Positions 8,354 to 16,966 of a DNA stretch of 27,080 nucleotides are shown here, one piece after another. The translations under genes were made by a program, and so were the position numbers. The notes beneath the pieces were generated by a model that was not told the DNA's origin, did not search any database, and was given only the letters and a program-made list of their open reading frames with translations. Position 1 is the first letter of the stretch. Each line of letters starts with the position of its first letter. The stretch spans positions 1 through 27,080 of the forward strand of contig JAGOEH010000023.1 of the NCBI GenBank assembly GCA_017997825.1, given 5' to 3'. The stretch is from Candidatus Delongbacteria bacterium. GTDB lineage: Bacteria; JAGOEH01.

Positions 8354-9019
8354 TTATTTCAGATAGCATTGATTCAGTTGACGGATGACCGATTCCGGAT
8401 CCGACGCGTTGAATATGGCATTTCCGGCGATGAGTCCCTGTGCTCCGGCATGGACCACCAATGGAGCTGTAACCGTATTGATTCCGCCATCAACATAGAT
8501 TTCAAAATCCAGATGGTGGATTTGCCGAATTTCCACCAACCGCTTGATTTTATCGATACAGAATGGGATGAACTGCTGGGCGGCAAAGCCGGGATTGACC
8601 GTCATGATCAATACTAACTGGGTTTCAGGCAGGATATCCTCCACCATACTGATCGATGTACCGGGATTAAGGCTTATTCCAGCCCGGATTCCATGATCCC
8701 GAATCTGCTGGATAACCCGGTGCAGTTGGGGATTAGCCTCCTGATGAATTGTGATTGCCTCGACATTTGGACCGGCAAAGTCTTGAATGTAAGATCCGGC
8801 TTGCTCGATCATCAAATGAACATCCAAACGGTGTTGAGTGACACCGGCCATCGTTTTACAGATCCAGGGCCCGTATGTTATATTCGGTACAAAATGCCCG
8901 TCCATGACATCGATATGATATCCGGCAATCGGCAGACTCTCCAATGGGGCCAGCGATTGCCTCAAGTTGGTGAAATCGGCCGATAGGATCGACGGATAAA
9001 CTTTTATGGAATTATTCAT
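8354..9019 (-). CDS. rpe: Ribulose-phosphate 3-epimerase
   Basis: A 221-residue (beta/alpha)8 enzyme that interconverts ribulose 5-phosphate and xylulose 5-phosphate in the cytoplasmic pentose phosphate pathway. Clear family motifs in order: 'YPSILSADFTNL' at the N-terminus, 'YHIDVMDGHFVPNITYGP' (metal-binding His and catalytic Asp), 'LDVHLMIEQ', 'GISLNPGTSI', 'LIMTVNPGFAAQQFIP', 'IYVDGGINT' (second catalytic Asp and phosphate loop), and 'GLIAGNAIFN', where most homologues have VSG/VAG. Length is normal and all expected catalytic residues are present. It is the last gene of the minus-strand block, three bases after the PASTA gene, an arrangement (PASTA protein then rpe) that recalls the prkC-rsgA-rpe order in other bacteria, though here no kinase or rsgA gene is present. 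Confidence 0.96.
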   Translation of the reverse strand: MNNSIKVYPSILSADFTNLRQSLAPLESLPIAGYHIDVMDGHFVPNITYGPWICKTMAGVTQHRLDVHLMIEQAGSYIQDFAGPNVEAITIHQEANPQLHRVIQQIRDHGIRAGISLNPGTSISMVEDILPETQLVLIMTVNPGFAAQQFIPFCIDKIKRLVEIRQIHHLDFEIYVDGGINTVTAPLVVHAGAQGLIAGNAIFNASDPESVIRQLNQCYLK

Positions 9020-9022
9020 AAT

Positions 9023-9775
9023 TCAAGGATTGATGACCAAGTGAATGGTGTCACCCCAGATGACTTCCCGTCCCGGCATGATGGATTGATCGATAACCGA
9101 TCGGGGAACAAAATCACTATTGGAGCCTTCGGTAATATTGCCCAAGATCAATCCCGCGCCTTTTAAAATCTGGGTGGCCTCCTCCAACGATTTTCCAGTC
9201 AGATTGGGGACCAATACATATTCGGGCCGGGCCCCTTTGCTTACCATCACATTTATAGAGGTCCGACGGTTGACCGGGGTATTGGGGGTTGGAATATTAT
9301 TGATGACGTTATCTTTCTCATACCGATCATCATAGACATAGGTGACCTCTCCCAGGGTCAGATCCATGGATTTCAGGATGACTTCTGCCTGCTGAAGATT
9401 CAAATTGGACAAATCCGGAACAAATATGCTCTCGGGTCCTTTACTGACGGTTAACCGGATCTTCTTACCGATTTTGACCCGGGTTCCAGCCGACGGTAAT
9501 TGACCGATTACCTTTTTTTCCGGGACCGTGTTATCATATTCATACTTTGTGATCGCCATATCCAAGTGGGCTTGTTTCAGAACCTGTTGAGCTTCTTGTG
9601 TGTCTAATCCGGTCAGATCAGGCACATCGGTTTCGTCTCCCAGATTGACATACTGGGGCATGATAATATAGTTGAAAAGGATGAATCCAAAAGTAAAACT
9701 GAGGACGGCGATCAGGGTATAGAGCAGCCACACCCGGTAGCGGCTCCGGAGCTGGGGAAGGGGAGAGATAGTCAT
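9023..9775 (-). CDS. Membrane-anchored protein with three PASTA domains
   Basis: The 250-residue protein has a short basic cytoplasmic N-terminus, one membrane segment at about residues 16-38 ('LLYTLIAVLSFTFGFILF') and three PASTA repeats beginning at about 50 ('DVPDLTGLDTQEAQQVL'), 117 ('FVPDLSNLNLQQAEVIL') and 187 ('LVPNLTGKSLEEATQIL'). The first two close with an 'SKG' turn; the third ends the protein. PASTA domains bind uncrosslinked peptidoglycan or muropeptides and usually decorate Ser/Thr kinases (PrkC, PknB) or penicillin-binding proteins. Here there is no kinase or transpeptidase domain: the cytoplasmic part is only about 15 residues. The gene abuts the transglycosylase gene with no gap (stop followed directly by ATG), which supports a shared role in peptidoglycan turnover. 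Confidence 0.9.
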   Translation of the reverse strand: MTISPLPQLRSRYRVWLLYTLIAVLSFTFGFILFNYIIMPQYVNLGDETDVPDLTGLDTQEAQQVLKQAHLDMAITKYEYDNTVPEKKVIGQLPSAGTRVKIGKKIRLTVSKGPESIFVPDLSNLNLQQAEVILKSMDLTLGEVTYVYDDRYEKDNVINNIPTPNTPVNRRTSINVMVSKGARPEYVLVPNLTGKSLEEATQILKGAGLILGNITEGSNSDFVPRSVIDQSIMPGREVIWGDTIHLVINP

Positions 9776-11194
9776 CTATCGCATTTCCAGGGGGATCAGC
9801 AAGGTGCGACCCGGTTTCAATTTCTTTGGACTTGTAATCTTGTTCAGATCGCACAATGTTTTTTGACTGACCTTGTATTTCTTGGCAATACTCCATAGAT
9901 TGTCTCCCTTACGGACAACATGGTTATGCCAGCGTTTTTTAGGCTCGGCTTTCATGGACGGATAAATCCGGGCAAATTGTTCCGCTTTACCGAAAGGAAG
10001 GCGAAGCTGATATCCGGTATAATCGGGAGGCGTCTGTTCACGTATCAGTTCGGGATTCAGCAGTTTTAGTTCGTCGGTGGTGGTGCCGATGGCCAAGGCG
10101 ATGGATGAGAGCCGGAGGCTCTTGTCGACCGGGAAAACCTCAAAGTTCAGCGCAGGAGCTACATCGGCCTTGGTAAATCCATAGTCATCCATATTGCGGG
10201 CAATACGCATCACCGCCAGAAAACGGGGAACGTATTGGCGGGTTTCTTTGGGTAATTTGCTGAGCTGCCAGTAATCATCCTGCCGGTGACGCGCGATGGA
10301 ACGCTCCACTTTCCGCTGACCGCAATTATAAGCCGCCATGCTCAAATACCAGTTGTTGAAAACCTTCTGCAGATCCTTTAAATGGGCGATTGCCGCCTGG
10401 GTAGATCGGTAAGGATCACGCCGTTCATCAATCCAAAATCCGGTATTCAAATGATAGGATTTCGCCGTTCCCCGCATAAACTGCCACAATCCGGAGGCCG
10501 TGGCCGGGGAAAAAGCAAATGGACTGAATCCGCTTTCTATCATACATAAATAGAGCAATTCATCCGGTAAGCCGGCTTTATACAAACTGTCGGTCATCCA
10601 GCCCGCATAATACCCGGATCGATAGATCCATTTTTTAAAAACCGAGCGGTTCTTAACCGAAAATCGATGAATCTCCTCATTGACCCGCTCATCTTCCGCA
10701 TAAGGGATCCCCATCTTGGCATAGCGTTCCCATTTTTCGAGATTCTCAATGGCGTATTTATTGGCCACAACATCATTCAAAATCCGGGACACAATCAATC
10801 CGGAATTGTCATAATGCTCATCATAAATATTTTTGATAATCTTTTCATACAGCCCGACCGTCGTGTTCAGCATCTCTTCCACATTGACGATTTGCCAAAA
10901 CTCCATTCCCTCCACAATGCTGATTTTCTTCAACAGGTCAATGGAATAGATGACATTGCGAAGCGCATCTTCACGATTCTTGAGTAAATACTGCTGATTG
11001 GCCTGCTGATAGAGCTTTAGAGCGATATCGAAATACTTCTGATAGTTGAAATGATCAGGGTCGATCATGACCGGCAATTGAGGCTGGAGTTTTAATTGGT
11101 TGTAAGGACGGCGGGTCACATACTCCAAACTGGAATTACAGGCAAACAATCCCATAATGACGATTAAAATGCAGAAATAATAATATTTTATCAT
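9776..11194 (-). CDS. MltD-like lytic transglycosylase lipoprotein with LysM
   Basis: The 472-residue protein has a lipoprotein-type signal ('ILIVIMGLFACNSS', candidate lipid Cys19), an alpha-helical region to about residue 200, then a family-1 lytic transglycosylase domain. Catalytic Glu220 lies in 'MIESGFSPFAFSP', followed by 'ASGLWQFMRGTAKSYHL' and 'MAAYNCGQRKVERSI'. A degenerate LysM-like stretch lies near 355-400 ('IALAIGTTTDELKLLNPEL'), and a clear LysM repeat ends the protein ('VVRKGDNLWSIAKKYKVSQ ... LKPGRTLLIP'). It cleaves the MurNAc-GlcNAc bond, forming 1,6-anhydro ends, and acts in the periplasm anchored to a membrane. It is shorter in LysM content than E. coli MltD-type enzymes often are, and it has an extra helical N-terminal domain. 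Confidence 0.92.
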   Translation of the reverse strand: MIKYYYFCILIVIMGLFACNSSLEYVTRRPYNQLKLQPQLPVMIDPDHFNYQKYFDIALKLYQQANQQYLLKNREDALRNVIYSIDLLKKISIVEGMEFWQIVNVEEMLNTTVGLYEKIIKNIYDEHYDNSGLIVSRILNDVVANKYAIENLEKWERYAKMGIPYAEDERVNEEIHRFSVKNRSVFKKWIYRSGYYAGWMTDSLYKAGLPDELLYLCMIESGFSPFAFSPATASGLWQFMRGTAKSYHLNTGFWIDERRDPYRSTQAAIAHLKDLQKVFNNWYLSMAAYNCGQRKVERSIARHRQDDYWQLSKLPKETRQYVPRFLAVMRIARNMDDYGFTKADVAPALNFEVFPVDKSLRLSSIALAIGTTTDELKLLNPELIREQTPPDYTGYQLRLPFGKAEQFARIYPSMKAEPKKRWHNHVVRKGDNLWSIAKKYKVSQKTLCDLNKITSPKKLKPGRTLLIPLEMR

Positions 11195-11196
11195 AG

Positions 11197-12132
11197 TCAG
11201 AACCTGTAGGCCAATGAAAGCTGCTGGGTTGTACCAAGCTTGCCGAACGGGATAACAGCCAATGCCATCTGGATCTTCTGATAGTTTAGATTGAAACCGA
11301 AGGTAAAGCCGTGGTGATTGGTTTCGTCATTGGAAAAGGAGATCTTTTCCTTGAGTGAGGCATAATATCCGACTCGGCCGGAAAAAGCGGGAATAAAGCG
11401 AATGATCAGCCCGGAATGGAGATAAGGATCGGAACCGTTGGATTGGGAAAGTGTCAGACTGGGAGTAACCGGCAAATGTTCCAGCGATTTGCTCCAACCC
11501 AGGGCGATAGTGACCGGATATTCGGCCGGATCGCTGGAATAGAATTTTTTGATGGGAGTGCCTACATGGAGCAGGCTGAGGCCGAAAGAACCTTTGTCAT
11601 GCGTACGATACAAGGCCCCGAAGCTGAGAGAAAGCCCCGCGGCCGAACTTCCATCCAGATTGGAATAGGCCAGGCACAGACTGGCGCCGATTTTTAGATT
11701 GGGTTTGGCCAGGTATCCGACCGTGGTTGAAAGAGCAAAATCACTGGCCGATAAATCTCCGGTATAGAGCCCGTTTTCATCACGGCCTTCTATGGTCCCA
11801 TAACTCAGATACTGAGCGGTGAATGCAACCGGAAAGCGTTTTTGCCATGGAACAGCATACGAAATCAATCCCTGATTGATTCCCTCGACCAAATGGTAAT
11901 AACCGGTTACCACCATCGGTTTTTCCAATCCAGCCAGGTGGGATGGGTTGGAAGTCAGAGGGATCGGATCATTGTCAACCGCCACCGCCATCTTCCCCAA
12001 AGCCGCATCGATCGGAAACGGATTCAGCTTTAAAAAATTAAAATAGGTCTTGCCGGCTTGGGTAGAAAGCTGGGCCTGGATTGTTAGCGATAGCATCGGT
12101 ATCAGACATAACACATAAAACCGTTTCATCAT
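11197..12132 (-). CDS. PorV/PorQ-family outer-membrane beta-barrel protein
   Basis: The 311-residue protein has a signal peptide ending near 'LTIQAQL' and then the PorV/PorQ N-terminal pattern: 'NFLKLNPFPIDAALGKMAVA', 'LTSNPSHLAGL' (in place of the usual NPAxL), 'AQYLSYGTIEGRDENG', 'GDLSASDFAL'. The chain ends in the aromatic strand 'QQLSLAYRF'. In Bacteroidota PorV and PorQ are type IX secretion accessories, but the family is widespread in FCB phyla without proof of that role, and no other Por/Spr genes are seen here. ATG 12132 is followed directly by a second ATG at 12129; the AGGGG just upstream is better spaced for the second. The gene follows gatB by 39 bases and precedes the transglycosylase by two. 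Confidence 0.82.
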   Translation of the reverse strand: MMKRFYVLCLIPMLSLTIQAQLSTQAGKTYFNFLKLNPFPIDAALGKMAVAVDNDPIPLTSNPSHLAGLEKPMVVTGYYHLVEGINQGLISYAVPWQKRFPVAFTAQYLSYGTIEGRDENGLYTGDLSASDFALSTTVGYLAKPNLKIGASLCLAYSNLDGSSAAGLSLSFGALYRTHDKGSFGLSLLHVGTPIKKFYSSDPAEYPVTIALGWSKSLEHLPVTPSLTLSQSNGSDPYLHSGLIIRFIPAFSGRVGYYASLKEKISFSNDETNHHGFTFGFNLNYQKIQMALAVIPFGKLGTTQQLSLAYRF

Positions 12133-12171
12133 AATTCCCCTAAATCGACCCGACCATCAGGAGAGGTGGGC

Positions 12172-13617
12172 TCAGGCTTTTAGTTTTTTTTGCAGCAGCT
12201 CGTTGACAATTTTCGGATTGGCTTTGCCTTTGGTGGCTTTCATGGTTTCCCCGACAAAAAATCCAAAAACCTTTTCTTTTCCGCTGCGGTACTGGTTCAG
12301 TTCATCCGGATGAGATTGTACAATTTGGTCGATAATGGTCTCGATCACCTGAATGTCAGTGACCTGACTAATTCCCTGACGGCTAATGATGGTTTCCGGA
12401 TTCTCACCGCTTTCCAGCATGGTTTCTAAGATTTGCTTGGCAATTTTATTGTTAATCTGTCCTTCATCAATCAGCTTAATCAATTTGGAAAGCATCTCAG
12501 GACGGATTTTCAACGCGCTTAGTTCACCTTTCATCTCCTTGGCCGCTTTGGTCAGATCCCCCATGATCCAGTTGGATATCGCCAGGGGATTGGAATAGTT
12601 TTGAACGGCCTGTTCAAAAAAAAGGGCGTAGTCGGGAGTCGAGGTAAGAAATTGGGCGTTATAGTCAGGTAGTTGATAATCATTAATGTATCGACGATAT
12701 TTGGCCCTTGGTAATTCCGGCAGTTGGGACCGAATGGTGTCGATTCGGTTTGAATCCAGTCGGATCGGAACCAGATCGGGTTCCGGAAAGTAGCGGTAAT
12801 CATGAGCATCTTCTTTACTGCGCATGGAGCGGACTTCCTGCCGTTCATCATCCCATAACAACGTTTCCTGGGTGATCGCTTGTCCGGATTCAAGCATGGC
12901 AGTTTGACGTCGAATCTCAAAATTCAGGGCCCTCTCAACTCCGTGAAACGAATTCATATTTTTCAGCTCGGTCTTGACACCCAAGGTGTCGCTTCCCTGC
13001 GGGCGCAGCGATATATTGGCGTCACATCGCAACGAACCCTCTTCCATATTGCAATCGCTGATTCCTAAATAAAGGATGATCTGTTTCAGTGAGGTCAAAA
13101 ATGCATACGCTTCGGAAGGTGAATGCAAATCGGGTTCCGTAACGATTTCGATCAAAGGAACTCCGCATCGGTTGAAATCAATATAGGATTGATCGATCAG
13201 ATTGTCCTTTTCTGGATGCATCGATTTTCCGGCATCTTCCTCCAGATGAATCCGACGAATCCGGATTTCCCTCACCCCAGATTCGTCCGGATCGATCATC
13301 AGATGTCCGTTCTCGGCCACCGGATTCTCAAATTGGGAGATCTGGTATCCCTTGGGTAAATCGGGGTAAAAGTAGTTTTTCCGGGCAAACCAGGTATCGC
13401 TATTCAAACGGCAATTCAAGGCCAATCCGGCTTTGATGATATAATCCAGTGCGGTTTGATTCAGTACCGGAAGACTGCCCGGCATTCCCGAGCAAACCGG
13501 ACAAACCTGGCTGTTGGGTTCGGCCCCAAAACGGGTTCCACATCCACAGAAGATTTTGCTGTTGGTCAGGAGCTGGACGTGAATTTCCAATCCTATGACG
13601 GCTTCATAGTGTTTCAT
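12172..13617 (-). CDS. gatB: Asp-tRNA(Asn)/Glu-tRNA(Gln) amidotransferase subunit B
   Basis: The 481-residue protein is full length for GatB. It shows 'YEAVIGLEIHVQLLTNSKIF' at the N-terminus, zinc ligands Cys24, Cys26, Cys39 and Cys42 ('CGC' and 'CPVC'), 'KNYFYPDLPKGYQISQF', 'IHLEEDAGK', 'DFNRCGVPLIEIVTEPDL', 'MEEGSLRCDANISLRP', 'KTELKNMNSF', and a C-terminal YqeY-type tail ('VGETMKATKGKANPKIVNELL'). GatB phosphorylates the misacylated Glu or Asp on the tRNA and receives ammonia from GatA, making Gln-tRNA or Asn-tRNA. Its ATG overlaps the gatA stop codon by four bases (ATGA), which implies translational coupling of the two subunits. Confidence 0.98.
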   Translation of the reverse strand: MKHYEAVIGLEIHVQLLTNSKIFCGCGTRFGAEPNSQVCPVCSGMPGSLPVLNQTALDYIIKAGLALNCRLNSDTWFARKNYFYPDLPKGYQISQFENPVAENGHLMIDPDESGVREIRIRRIHLEEDAGKSMHPEKDNLIDQSYIDFNRCGVPLIEIVTEPDLHSPSEAYAFLTSLKQIILYLGISDCNMEEGSLRCDANISLRPQGSDTLGVKTELKNMNSFHGVERALNFEIRRQTAMLESGQAITQETLLWDDERQEVRSMRSKEDAHDYRYFPEPDLVPIRLDSNRIDTIRSQLPELPRAKYRRYINDYQLPDYNAQFLTSTPDYALFFEQAVQNYSNPLAISNWIMGDLTKAAKEMKGELSALKIRPEMLSKLIKLIDEGQINNKIAKQILETMLESGENPETIISRQGISQVTDIQVIETIIDQIVQSHPDELNQYRSGKEKVFGFFVGETMKATKGKANPKIVNELLQKKLKA

Positions 13618-15068
13618 ATAGGTTTTTCCTGGGCCAATTGCTCAATCAGATATGCGGCCTGATAAATTGTAGCTTCCTCGAAGAAATTACCGATCAGTTG
13701 GATTCCAATCGGAAGATGGTGACTATCGCGTCCCACCGGAAGGGAGATGGCAGGAACCCCGGCCAGATTAACGGAAATAGTGTAAATATCGGACAGATAC
13801 ATCTGTAATGGATTGTCTGTTTTTTCCCCTTTTTTGAAGGCAGTCGTAGGGGTGGTGGGAGTCATGATAATATCGCACTGCTCGAACGCCCGGACAAAAT
13901 CCTGTCGGATCAGAGTCCTGACCTTGGAGGCTTTTCCGTAATACGCTTCATAGTATCCGGAGCTCAAGACATAGGTTCCCAGCATAATCCGGCGTTTGAC
14001 CTCATCCCCGAAGCCTTCGGTGCGGCTGTTGATATAGAGGCTTTTCAAATCATCGGCGGCTGCCGATCGCCGTCCATATTTGATGCCGTCGTAGCGAGCC
14101 AAGTTGGAAGAGGCTTCGGCTGTCGTGAGAATATAGTAGGTTGCGATACCGTATTGAGTATGAGGCAGGGATATGGGAATAAATTCTATACCGTGAGATT
14201 GGAGCTGGTTTTGAAGCCGGCTTATAGTCTCCCGGATTTCCGGCTGAAGGGATTGATGTATATAGCCCTCCGGAATCCCGATTCGAATCGGACGGGGGAG
14301 ATTGGTCAGGAGAGCGGGATAATCCGGAACCGGTTGATCCGCTGAGGTGGAATCATGGGGGTCATAGCCGGCGATGATTTTCAACAGCAGGGCATTATCA
14401 TAAACGCGACGCGTAATAGGGCCGATCTGGTCGAAGGAAGACGCAAATGCGATCAATCCATACCTCGATACACGCCCGTAAGTCGGTTTCATCCCGACGA
14501 CGCCACATAAAGCGGCGGGTTGGCGGATCGATCCGCCGGTATCGGAACCCAGAGCCCAGGGAGCCATGCCGGCCGCTACAGCGGCTGCTGATCCTCCGCT
14601 TGATCCGCCAGGTATCCGCTCCGGATCATGAGGATTGCCGACCACCCCAAAGGCCGAATTCTCATTGGACGATCCCATCGCAAATTCATCCATGTTCGTC
14701 TTGCCTAAGCAAATTAATCCCTGCTCTTCCAGTCTTTCCACCACTGTTGCCGAATAGGGCGGGATAAATTCTTCCAAAATCCTGGATGCACACGTCGTTC
14801 TAATTCCACGAGTGCAGATATTATCCTTGATGGCGATCGGCATGCCGGAACAGAAAGGAATCTTATCCCGACCCATCGTGTCGGCGGCCTGATCCCATTC
14901 TTCCGCTTTCCGTATCGATGGTTCCCGATTCAGACTGAGATAGGCATTGATACCGGAATTGCAGGCATCAATCTGATCCCAATAGGCCTGCATGATCTGT
15001 TTTCGTGTCAGTTTTCCCTGATCTAGCGCCTCGATCAGCTGTGCAATGCTCCTGTCGACAATCCGCAA
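13614..15068 (-). CDS. gatA: Asp-tRNA(Asn)/Glu-tRNA(Gln) amidotransferase subunit A
   Basis: A 484-residue amidase-signature enzyme that hydrolyses glutamine and channels ammonia to GatB. The Ser-cis-Ser-Lys catalytic set is intact: Lys81 in 'PIAIKDNI', Ser156 in '[14 protein letters not shown]', and Ser180 in '[12 protein letters not shown]', with the same spacing as in characterised GatA. Other GatA stretches are '[20 protein letters not shown]' and '[15 protein letters not shown]'. It lies four bases after tatA and overlaps gatB by four bases. No gatC lies next to it: the four-base gap upstream of gatA excludes one, so the third subunit must be encoded elsewhere. Confidence 0.98.
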   Translation of the reverse strand: MRIVDRSIAQLIEALDQGKLTRKQIMQAYWDQIDACNSGINAYLSLNREPSIRKAEEWDQAADTMGRDKIPFCSGMPIAIKDNICTRGIRTTCASRILEEFIPPYSATVVERLEEQGLICLGKTNMDEFAMGSSNENSAFGVVGNPHDPERIPGGSSGGSAAAVAAGMAPWALGSDTGGSIRQPAALCGVVGMKPTYGRVSRYGLIAFASSFDQIGPITRRVYDNALLLKIIAGYDPHDSTSADQPVPDYPALLTNLPRPIRIGIPEGYIHQSLQPEIRETISRLQNQLQSHGIEFIPISLPHTQYGIATYYILTTAEASSNLARYDGIKYGRRSAAADDLKSLYINSRTEGFGDEVKRRIMLGTYVLSSGYYEAYYGKASKVRTLIRQDFVRAFEQCDIIMTPTTPTTAFKKGEKTDNPLQMYLSDIYTISVNLAGVPAISLPVGRDSHHLPIGIQLIGNFFEEATIYQAAYLIEQLAQEKPI

Positions 15069-15072
15069 AACC

Positions 15073-15303
15073 TTATTTCTCCTCGCGACTGGGTGTTTCC
15101 TGATGGTTTTCTAGCTTGCCTTGATTATTCTTCTTGTCATCCGAATTGATCTCATTCTGAACATTGTTCAATGCATCCTTGAATTCCCGGATCCCTTTTC
15201 CCATTCCCTTGGCCAGCTCCGGCAGACGCTTGGCTCCAAAGAAAATGAGAATGACCAAGAATATAACGAAGATTTCTCCCATTCCTAACGATCCGAATCC
15301 CAT
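15073..15303 (-). CDS. tatA: Sec-independent translocase protein TatA
   Basis: The 76-residue protein has the TatA/E pattern: a short periplasmic N-terminus 'MGFGSLGMGEIFVIF', one membrane helix at about residues 8-22, the 'FGAKRLPELAKGMGKGIREF' hinge and amphipathic helix, and a charged tail rich in Lys, Asn and Glu. The phenylalanine-glycine at the helix hinge is conserved. TatA forms the export pore for folded proteins with twin-arginine signals. I prefer TatA over TatB because of the short tail and the 'GKGIREFK' motif. No tatC lies nearby in this window. Confidence 0.93.
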   Translation of the reverse strand: MGFGSLGMGEIFVIFLVILIFFGAKRLPELAKGMGKGIREFKDALNNVQNEINSDDKKNNQGKLENHQETPSREEK

Positions 15304-15316
15304 GGATAGCTCCTTG

Positions 15317-15577
15317 TTAATACCACCTGAAAATATAGGCGGCGATCCCTAATCCGATCAGGCTGCAAAGATTAATGGTAATGCTCAGCCCAAAGGTGAT
15401 TTTAAATGCCAAGACATCCAGCGTAAAATCCCCGATCGATGGATTGATGGATGTGACGAACACATCCCGTACCACCCCCGGAGGTAGGACGTAACTCAGC
15501 AGGACACTGATGAATGACCCGGTTATCAATCCGATCAACAAAATCAGAATAAAGATAAATTTGTTTTTTTTGAACAT
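15317..15577 (-). CDS. DUF4321 family small membrane protein
   Basis: The 86-residue protein has two hydrophobic helices (about residues 7-30, 'FIFILILLIGLITGSFISVL', and about 58-83, 'LSITINLCSLIGLGIAAYIF') joined by a short extracytoplasmic loop containing 'SIGDFTLDVLAFKITFG'. The loop plus second helix matches the pattern of DUF4321 proteins, which are 80-90 residues long and of unknown function in many bacteria. It sits 13 bases upstream of tatA and 11 bases downstream of pssA in the operon. No catalytic residues are visible. Confidence 0.72.
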   Translation of the reverse strand: MFKKNKFIFILILLIGLITGSFISVLLSYVLPPGVVRDVFVTSINPSIGDFTLDVLAFKITFGLSITINLCSLIGLGIAAYIFRWY

Positions 15578-15588
15578 AGGTTGGCCTT

Positions 15589-16317
15589 TTAAGCTGTTTT
15601 GTGACTTCGGATGAGTGAAACGATAAAATTTTTAGCAGGGTTGTAAACCAAATAGACTATCGTAAGAAGGAAAAACATTCGGCGTGGATTGATGGCGACC
15701 AGAGTTAATGATATCCCGAGCAATATAACGTTGATCCGATCTGACCAGCGACTGAAGCTCATCTTGGGAAATGACTGATACTCGATGGTGGAGACCATCA
15801 GAATGGAGACCAGCAGGACCAATATCAGGTAGATGTCGGGATGAGAGAACTGACCGTAATAATCATAGGTAAAGATAATAAAAGAGCAAACCGCAAAAGC
15901 GGCCGCCGGTATCGGAAGTCCGCTGAAGTTTTCTTTTTTGGATTGATCCTTTTTCTGATAGGATCGAATATTGAAACGAACCAGACGGGTAATGCCGGCA
16001 ATCAGATAGGTGAAGGGGATAACCCACAGAAAGGCATTAGCCGATGAATTTTCATTATAGACGGAATAGAAAAGGATGGCCGGCGCCACTCCGAATGATA
16101 TGATATCAGCCATCGAATCCAGTTCGATTCCCAAGGTGGAGGTAGATTTTAACAGCCGGGCGATTTTCCCATCCAACACATCGAATATCCCGGCTAATAT
16201 GATTAACCAGGCGGCTGAAACATAATTGTTCTGAAGCGTATAGATTAAAGCTTGAAATCCGCAGAAAATATTCAATCCGGTAATGATGTGAGGAAATACA
16301 ATTAGTCGATTACCCAT
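15589..16317 (-). CDS. pssA: CDP-diacylglycerol-serine O-phosphatidyltransferase
   Basis: The 242-residue multi-pass membrane protein carries the CDP-alcohol phosphatidyltransferase signature D-x2-DG-x2-AR-x8-G-x3-D-x3-D, seen complete as 'DVLDGKIARLLKSTSTL' followed by 'GIELDSMAD', from about residue 40. Six or more hydrophobic helices fill the rest. It makes phosphatidylserine from CDP-diacylglycerol and serine in the inner membrane. Its ATG lies inside the last eight bases of psd, the next enzyme of the same pathway, which supports the subtype call over PgsA or choline-type enzymes. The type II length (about 240-260 residues) fits. Confidence 0.95.
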   Translation of the reverse strand: MGNRLIVFPHIITGLNIFCGFQALIYTLQNNYVSAAWLIILAGIFDVLDGKIARLLKSTSTLGIELDSMADIISFGVAPAILFYSVYNENSSANAFLWVIPFTYLIAGITRLVRFNIRSYQKKDQSKKENFSGLPIPAAAFAVCSFIIFTYDYYGQFSHPDIYLILVLLVSILMVSTIEYQSFPKMSFSRWSDRINVILLGISLTLVAINPRRMFFLLTIVYLVYNPAKNFIVSLIRSHKTA

Positions 16318-16966
16318 TTTTCAATACTCCGATTATGCTGAGACCACCTTTGACTGAATCGCCTGGTTTTACACAAATCTCGGTCCCGAGAGGAACATAC
16401 AGATCGGTTCGGGACCCGAATACGATCATGCCGTAACGGCTGCCCCGGGTCACCTTCATCCCTTCCCGCAGACGGCATATGATACGCCGTGTTAGGATAC
16501 CGGCAATCTGGACGATCATCATTTTATGATGTTTGGTTTTGATTCCCACCACCATGTGCTCGTTCAGATCCGATCCCGGGGTGCTGTGGGCGGGATTAAA
16601 CCGGCCCGGAACATACTTGATATATTCAATTTTCCCATCACTGGGGATTCGATTGACATGAACATCCAGCAGCGATAAAAAAATGGAGATTCGTATCGAT
16701 TTTGACCTTAGATAATCCCGACTTTCAATAGTATCGATCGCCACTACTTTTCCATCGGCCGGCGATAAGATGGTCGCCTGATTGGCTGGGGCCTTTCGTT
16801 CCGGATCTCTGAAAAATGCTGAAAAGAATAGACTGCCGATCATTCCAATCACCGCAATGCTTCCGGTTAATGGCTGAAGCAGGCCGATCAGGCAACAGAT
16901 CCCCCCGCTCAGCATGACAATCAACGATGAAAGGATATAGGGATATCCATATCGGCTTGGCATCAT
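16310..16966 (-). CDS. psd: Phosphatidylserine decarboxylase proenzyme (short, PSD-A type)
   Basis: The 218-residue protein has two hydrophobic segments at the N-terminus (about residues 10-50), then 'FFSAFFRDPERKAP', 'ILSPADGKVV', 'ISIFLSLLDVHVNRIP', 'NEHMVVGI' and 'RGSRYGMIVFGSRTDLYVP'. Self-cleavage is expected between Gly184 and Ser185 of that last motif, turning Ser185 into the pyruvoyl cofactor. The length fits the short PSD-A form (around 210-220 residues), not the longer E. coli form. It converts phosphatidylserine to phosphatidylethanolamine. ATG 16966 overlaps the stop of the PurC-like gene by four bases, and an immediate second ATG at 16963 is also possible. Confidence 0.96.
   Translation of the reverse strand: MMPSRYGYPYILSSLIVMLSGGICCLIGLLQPLTGSIAVIGMIGSLFFSAFFRDPERKAPANQATILSPADGKVVAIDTIESRDYLRSKSIRISIFLSLLDVHVNRIPSDGKIEYIKYVPGRFNPAHSTPGSDLNEHMVVGIKTKHHKMMIVQIAGILTRRIICRLREGMKVTRGSRYGMIVFGSRTDLYVPLGTEICVKPGDSVKGGLSIIGVLKNG

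Noticed and set aside
8252-8617. 121-codon plus-strand open frame over the end of rpe
   Set aside because: Mostly antisense to the conserved rpe coding sequence, with no family signature.
11197-12132. Calling the barrel protein a proven type IX secretion component (PorQ or PorV)
   Set aside because: The family match is good, but no other type IX genes or C-terminal sorting domains were seen in the window, so only the family name is used.
15073-15303. TatB in place of TatA
   Set aside because: The short tail and the FGAKRLPELAKGMGKGIREF hinge-helix sequence fit TatA; TatB proteins are usually longer.
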